In this document: positions 59,382 through 64,000 of the stretch, piece after piece | Numbering within the stretch: the stretch's first letter is position 1 | How the letters are laid out: each line of letters begins with the position of its first letter | Source of the DNA: Reticulascus tulasneorum | Taxonomy: Eukaryota > Ascomycota > Sordariomycetes > Glomerellales > Reticulascaceae | Reading direction: 5' to 3' | Length of the DNA stretch: 64,000 nucleotides | Assembly: GCA_001557505.1 (NCBI GenBank) | Contig: LSAX01000007.1 | Coordinates: forward strand, 434,001 to 498,000 | Notes under the pieces: model-generated | What the model was told of the DNA's origin: nothing | Databases searched by the model: none | Seen by the model: only the letters and a program-made list of their open reading frames with translations | Made by a program: the position numbers and the translations under genes

Positions 59382-61992
59382 CAGTTGGGCTCGGTCGATC
59401 TGACCCGGACCAATTGTGGATAAAGGGTTTGAATGTTTGGATTCCTAACCAGCCAAAATGCCATTGTTCACGAATGCCCTTGTCGTCCGTCGCTCTGGAT
59501 CGTACTTCTTACCCTGGCTCGTGGCTTGTTTTTTCGGATGACCGGGTTTCTAGACCTTCGTTCAACGCCGTGGCTGTTCGATGACGATGGTCTCTTTGCT
59601 TCCTGAGACAATAGCTCGGAGAACGGGTCGTATATCTCAAGCCAGACTAGTTGTTACATGTTCACAACGCACTGTCAGAAGCAAACGTCACTGACAGCTG
59701 CTTGGCTTTGACTTTGTCTTGTCGTCCCATGGCCAGGAGATATCATCTTGGGAGTAAACCCTGACTGGAGTTTGACGCCAGCCTCAACCTGTTGGCTCAC
59801 GGTGCCGATCGCCAAGTCCCAAGACACAGCGGTTGATATGAAAATTTTGGAAGAATCCGGATGCTCAGTCTCTTGCGGGTGGGTACCTGGATATGCTCGC
59901 ATGGCACAGCGTTTCCCATGCTGCGTGGGTGTTGGTTCAAAGCTGCATTGTTAAGAATAGCATATCTGCATTTACAGGTTGAGATGTCTGGTTATCAATC
60001 GGTGGCCTGCCGCATAAACAGTAAACACATAGGCCACGTCAAATCCGTCTGAGCGAATGGCACTTGAACAACTCAAGCATTGCTAGGCGCCGGCAAAGCG
60101 CACGCGTACCGCAGCGCTTTGCAGCGTCATTCGGGTCGCGTTTCTTTTGCTAATCAGTCAGCCATGACTAGTCTCTACTAGGGGCGAGTTCAATGGCTTT
60201 GTTATGCGACCGAACGATCCGAGACCCTTCCTGATTCACAATCCCCCCCTCCGGCCGGACGGGGAGTGGTTTTTGTTTTCCCACTGGTGGAATAAGCCAG
60301 CTGACCCAGTTAGCACTCGGAAACAATCTTGAACCTCACTGGTCTTAATAGGATTACTATCATAGACGTCCATGTGAAGGCTGCAGACCAGCTTGGTGGA
60401 TCTCACACAAGTTTGACAAGCTATCATCATTGTCCAAACTCGTGAAGATTGCCGCTTGACGTGTACGCCGCACGCACCAACACCCTTCTTCCCAACCGCG
60501 CGAGTCAATTATCGCACTGTGGTCATTAGTCGTTCCTAGCCTCCCGCCACCTCCACCTCCACCGTACCCCTGGCTACTTTAAGTACATGCCACTAATGGG
60601 TAGTCTAAAATATCCCCGATCATGTAACGTCGATTGGATCTTATTTCCTTTTACTTTATCACGTCGCATCTGGAAATCTGTCATTCGCCACATGTGGCTA
60701 ACTGGTGTGGCTGACACGTCAGTCCCGCTTGGCCCAGACCTCGAAGTCCAAGTCAGGAGAGGAAAGCGTGGTGATGATCTGGAGCCATGCAGGCTGCCTC
60801 CAAATATAGATCTTGTTGATCCTTATTGCCTCATGAAAGGGCTCATGAGATGCAAGGTTAGTGTTATCAGTTTGGCTTCCACGGCCGCCTCATCTTACCA
60901 AGTATCCAACACTGGGAGGAGAATCCTCCAAATTACCTGCTTGCAGGCACTGACCAGAAGATGTGGTGGCAACATCCAAGTTGCGCATCACATCAGCCGC
61001 CACCTAGTCTTACAGACAAGAGTTTCCGAAGATCGCACACCTAAAGCCCTTGCAAACCGCAAGCTCCTTTCTATTATCTGAAAATTATTGGCCCATACAT
61101 TGTTTTCAGCAGATTATCATGCCCGAAGCCATATCATAGCTCTGTGGACCCTCACGCTCGAATATTAAAAAGCCTGCAGGCACCTTCGCCGCGAATGACA
61201 AGCGAGAGTGTTCTAATTGCCGCTACATGAGAGGAATAGGTGGTCCCCACAGCACCAACTTTCCGTCCGAACCTTTGATATTTAGCCAATTCCCCAATCG
61301 GTTTCCCGTCCCCAGGGCTGTGGCACTGCTTCGGCGAACTTGAAACGCGGAGAGGGCAATCCCGCTTCAAAGCAGCAACAAAGCATTTTGTTTGTCACAG
61401 TGATTTGGCCTGTTAAGAACACCATGCTAATCTGTATTTTGTATAAAATCGGCCAGTTTCCGATCTCTGTGTGACCTGACCCCTAGTTGCAGTGCCGAGA
61501 TGTGCTCGGACTTGTCTGGCTAAGACTGTCTCGAAACAACAGTAGGAAACTTTGCCTGCTCTCTTATGTCATCGCACGCTCGTCACCACTTCCACCTTTC
61601 GCCAAACATGGTGACGAGTTCGAAATCATCTGCCACAGCTGTGGAGCTAGCTGAGTGCCCCTAGGTCGAGGCATTCCGGACATGGTAACGGCGAGCCTTT
61701 TGAGGAGATCATTTTCGATCTCCTCTGCTGTAGACCCCGAAAACCTCCCGATTTAGGCCTTGCTGTCGGTAACCACGGGACAATTTGTTTCGTAGAAGGC
61801 TGGCAGCTGTTTCGAAACCGTGCATGAGGTCTATAGCTGGCACATGCTATACCCCCAGCCTTGCCGGCGCCAGCCACACTGCTTCACCACATGCAGATCA
61901 ACTTAGCCAAGCGTTGAATTCCTTCAACGAGAACCTCGGAGGTGACGGCTTATGCTCGAAACGTGCGTGATTGGCAAGATACTGCCGATACC

Positions 61993-62681
61993 TCACAAAG
62001 CAGTTTCCGCCTCCGTCTCTTTTCTTCTCTCCGCCCTCCGAACCGTCCGTTCAACTTTTCCCACCCGCTTTTCCACATCTGCTACGAACTGGGACGTACC
62101 AAGGACCCCAGTTTCGTACCACGTTCTAAGGACTTCTTCACTGCGTGCTCGAAGCTCGGCCATCTCGGCCGCCTGTGCTATTTGCGTCGCTTCAATGCCT
62201 CGCATCTTCGGAGCCAGTGCCGCAAGTGCTGCGCACTGAGCAGGATCGGGGATGGCGAAATCGGACACGGATCTGAGCGACGCAGCCGTGGCTGGGAAGG
62301 ACGCCGCCGATGCTATCACCGTTGCTTGAATTGCTTCGGGGAAGAGATCGATGGGAGCCTGTGAGGGAGGTGGTGGCTGGAATAGAGATGGATGCGTTAT
62401 ATCTGCGAGATAGTTAGTAGGAAGCAAAAACAATCCAACTGAGGGCCAGCGAACTCCGAGCTGGCATACGTACAAATCTTCATGAGCTCGCCATAAACGC
62501 GAAAATCCGAGAGAAGTGCTCTGAATCGTCTCTCGAGATTCGCTAAGACTTCGCTCGCAGACTCGGAGTGTGATGCCAGAGGAGACACCGATGGCCCATA
62601 GAGCAGGTGCTCCACGCGAAGCAGGCGCGACTCTAATAAATAGAGCGTCGACAGAGATGTGCTGTCAATGGTCGATTCCAT
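61993..62681 (-). CDS. ro-10: Nuclear distribution protein Ro-10 (dynactin p24-like subunit)
   Basis: Shoulder/sidearm subunit of dynactin, needed for dynein-driven nuclear movement in hyphae. Exons 62681-62474 and 62402-61993, intron 71 bp with branch CTAAC, 205 aa. The N-terminal helix STLYLLESRLLRVEHLLYG and VLANLERRFRALLSDFRVYGELMKI match the Ro-10/DCTN3 pattern. Across the intron the frame continues with YITHPSLF, then a Pro/Ala-rich stretch and two more helices (MRGIEATQIAQAAEMAELRARSEEVLRTWYE and FVADVEKRVGKVERTVRRAERRK). The sequence is helical throughout with no enzymatic motif. Divergent from the AVT gene. Confidence 0.86.
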
Positions 62682-63386
62682 TGTGTTGGGTATTAAACCG
62701 CAACGGTTCTTCAGGTCTTCAAGCTGAGGAATTGAGGTGATAGATTAATTCGGCTGCTGAGGAATTCCCGGCTCACCTCCACTTGCTATCGCCCTGAGGA
62801 ACTTGTAGATCTGATCATGGATGGAAGTTACCAGGTACGACAACATTTGGAGGTGGGATGAGGGTTCTTGACCACCACTTTACCTACATACAGCAAGGCT
62901 GGGTGGCTAGGTACCTTAGGGGGGTACACCTGTCCAATCGCGAAGGATTCTGGGAAGAGAATGGTGGCGGTGCGATGATTCCCGGCCGCTAACCGCTGCC
63001 AAGCAATGGTGCCTGGTTTTTGTGCCTCGTGGCAGTTGCAAAACGAGCTCCAATTTTCGCTCAATCTGACCACATTCCATCGCCCTCGCACAAAAGACAC
63101 CAGCTGTTGGGGGAGAGACGCATTCCTGACAAGCGATATTTCGAATTTATTTTCCTTTTTGAATATACGACCAGAGCGACCCGTACGGGCTTCAATCTTA
63201 AGGGGGATCAACGACTAATGCGCTGGGTAGAGGCATCACGAAGTGGTTGCGCAAAGCACGTCATACTGCCTTGGACGGCAGCGGTCGCACCGTGACATTG
63301 CTCCCCTCAAGTAACACGACCTTGTACGACTCGCTGCTACTGAGGACGCCCTTGTCTGTGTCGAGGTAGCAAGGGACGTGTCGGAC
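62682..63386. promoter_or_regulatory. Divergent promoter region, ro-10 / AVT gene
   Basis: 705 bp between the start codons. Contains TACCTACA and CTAGGTACCTTAG-like words near 62881-62920, like those in other spacers. No gene seen. Confidence 0.55.
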
Positions 63387-64000
63387 ATGACGAATTATTC
63401 TAGCATTACTGATGGAAACGCATCTGGGAGCGGAAACACCGGAGAGATGGCACGGTGAGGCACCCGTTGGACTTCTGCATGGCTACAAGGACGGTGGCTA
63501 ATTGATGCTTGTATGACTAGGCGACGGAGACGGACACAAAAAGATGGCGGCGGCCAGGCCTCCATGCCGAGCAGCATCATCAATCTGCTCAACACCAGTA
63601 CGTTCCTCACTCCGAGCACGACACAGCGACAGCGACTAACCGGCTGCTGCAGTTGTTGGCGCGGGCACTCTGGCTATGCCATCAGTGATGTCCAAGATGG
63701 GAATAGTGGCTGGTGTTTTTCTAATACTCTGGTCGGGGCTTACGGCTGCCTTCGGCCTCTATCTACAATCTCGATGCGCGAGATACCTCGACCGGGGATC
63801 CTCGTCCTTCTTCGCGCTCTCCCAGATCACATACCCCAATGCGGCTCTTATCTTTGACACTGCCATTGCTATCAAGTGCTTTGGCGTTGGTGTTTCATAC
63901 TTGATCATCATTGGGGATCTGATGCCGGGCGTCATGCTTGGATTCAACAGTAATATCGGCGACGTCTACCCGTTCTTCGTGGATCGCAGTTTTTGGATCA
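63387..64000 (+). CDS. Vacuolar amino acid transporter, AVT (AAAP) family, N-terminal part
   Basis: Proton-coupled amino acid transporter of the Avt5/6/7-like group. Exons 63387-63454, 63521-63597, 63653 onward; introns 66 and 55 bp; the gene runs off the right edge, about 163 aa seen. A short hydrophilic N-terminus (MTNYSSITDG) is followed by RRRRTQKDGGGQASMPSSIINLLNT-IVGAGTLAMPSVMSKMGIVAG, where the hallmark GAGTLAMP lies just after intron 2. The following helices (FLILWSGLTAAFGLYLQSR, AIAIKCFGVGVSYLIIIGDLMPGVM) fit the family. Intron 1 and the first ATG are the least certain part. Confidence 0.88.

Larger units (their letters stand above)
57364..61992. other. 4.6 kb spacer
   Basis: The left about 0.7 kb is the G/A-rich (plus strand) leader/promoter of sho1, with a G-run near 57847-57858. 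The rest has no reading frame assignable to a family; the largest (58578-58931 and 60587-61081, plus) look random. An A12 run lies at 59370-59381. I see no transposon or RNA gene. Confidence 0.55.

Noticed and set aside
60587..61081. 164-codon plus-strand open frame
   Set aside because: No recognisable domain; isolated in a gene-poor, compositionally ordinary spacer.

Overview
The window is nuclear DNA of a filamentous ascomycete (Pezizomycotina, probably a Sordariomycete; I cannot name the species). The evidence is short spliceosomal introns (mostly 48-115 bp, GT-AG with CTAAC-like branch sites), one gene per transcript on both strands, long non-coding spacers, and a fungus-specific gene set: alpha-1,3-glucan synthase, HOG-pathway Pbs2 and Sho1, DASH subunit Spc19, dynactin Ro-10, a SUR7-type protein and a Zn2Cys6 regulator. 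I saw no tRNA, rRNA, transposon, CRISPR array or organellar sequence.

Layout. 1-3202 (+): 3' part of alpha-1,3-glucan synthase. 4178-6206 (-): Pbs2 MAP kinase kinase. 6.1 kb non-coding spacer. 12330-14168 (+): auxin-efflux-carrier-type transporter. 14783-15580 (-): PNPOx-like flavoprotein, divergent from 15934-18223 (+), 3-methylcrotonyl-CoA carboxylase alpha. 20316-21231 (+): SUR7-type membrane protein. 22161-23162 (+): lipoate-pathway octanoyltransferase, convergent with 23904-26001 (-), an otubain deubiquitinase. 6.7 kb gene-poor spacer. 32676-34249 (-): COP9 signalosome subunit 2, divergent from 34632-36023 (+), splicing factor Cwc25. 37652-38581 (+): Rho3 GTPase. 40437-44635: one conserved coiled-coil protein (40901-41476, -) and three less certain small genes. 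44827-47384 (-): Zn2Cys6 transcription factor. 4 kb spacer with microsatellites. 51459-53648 (+): SulP anion transporter with STAS domain. 55215-55808 (+): Spc19. 56292-57363 (-): Sho1. 4.6 kb spacer. 61993-62681 (-): Ro-10. 63387-64000 (+): 5' part of a vacuolar AVT-type amino acid transporter.

Functional links. Most genes are unrelated housekeeping functions, as is normal for a fungal chromosome. The exception is osmostress signalling: the membrane sensor Sho1 and the kinase Pbs2, consecutive parts of the HOG pathway, lie about 50 kb apart. Mitochondrial metabolism (MccA, Lip2), protein turnover (Csn2, otubain) and cytoskeleton/polarity (Rho3, Spc19, Ro-10) are each represented.

I did not find a clearly new multi-gene system. 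The best candidates for undescribed biology are three small or secreted predicted proteins between 40.4 and 44.6 kb, the repeated TACCTAGGTA-type motif confined to spacers, and several unusual splice structures. Exon limits were derived by hand from splice signals and protein continuity; none is backed by transcript data.
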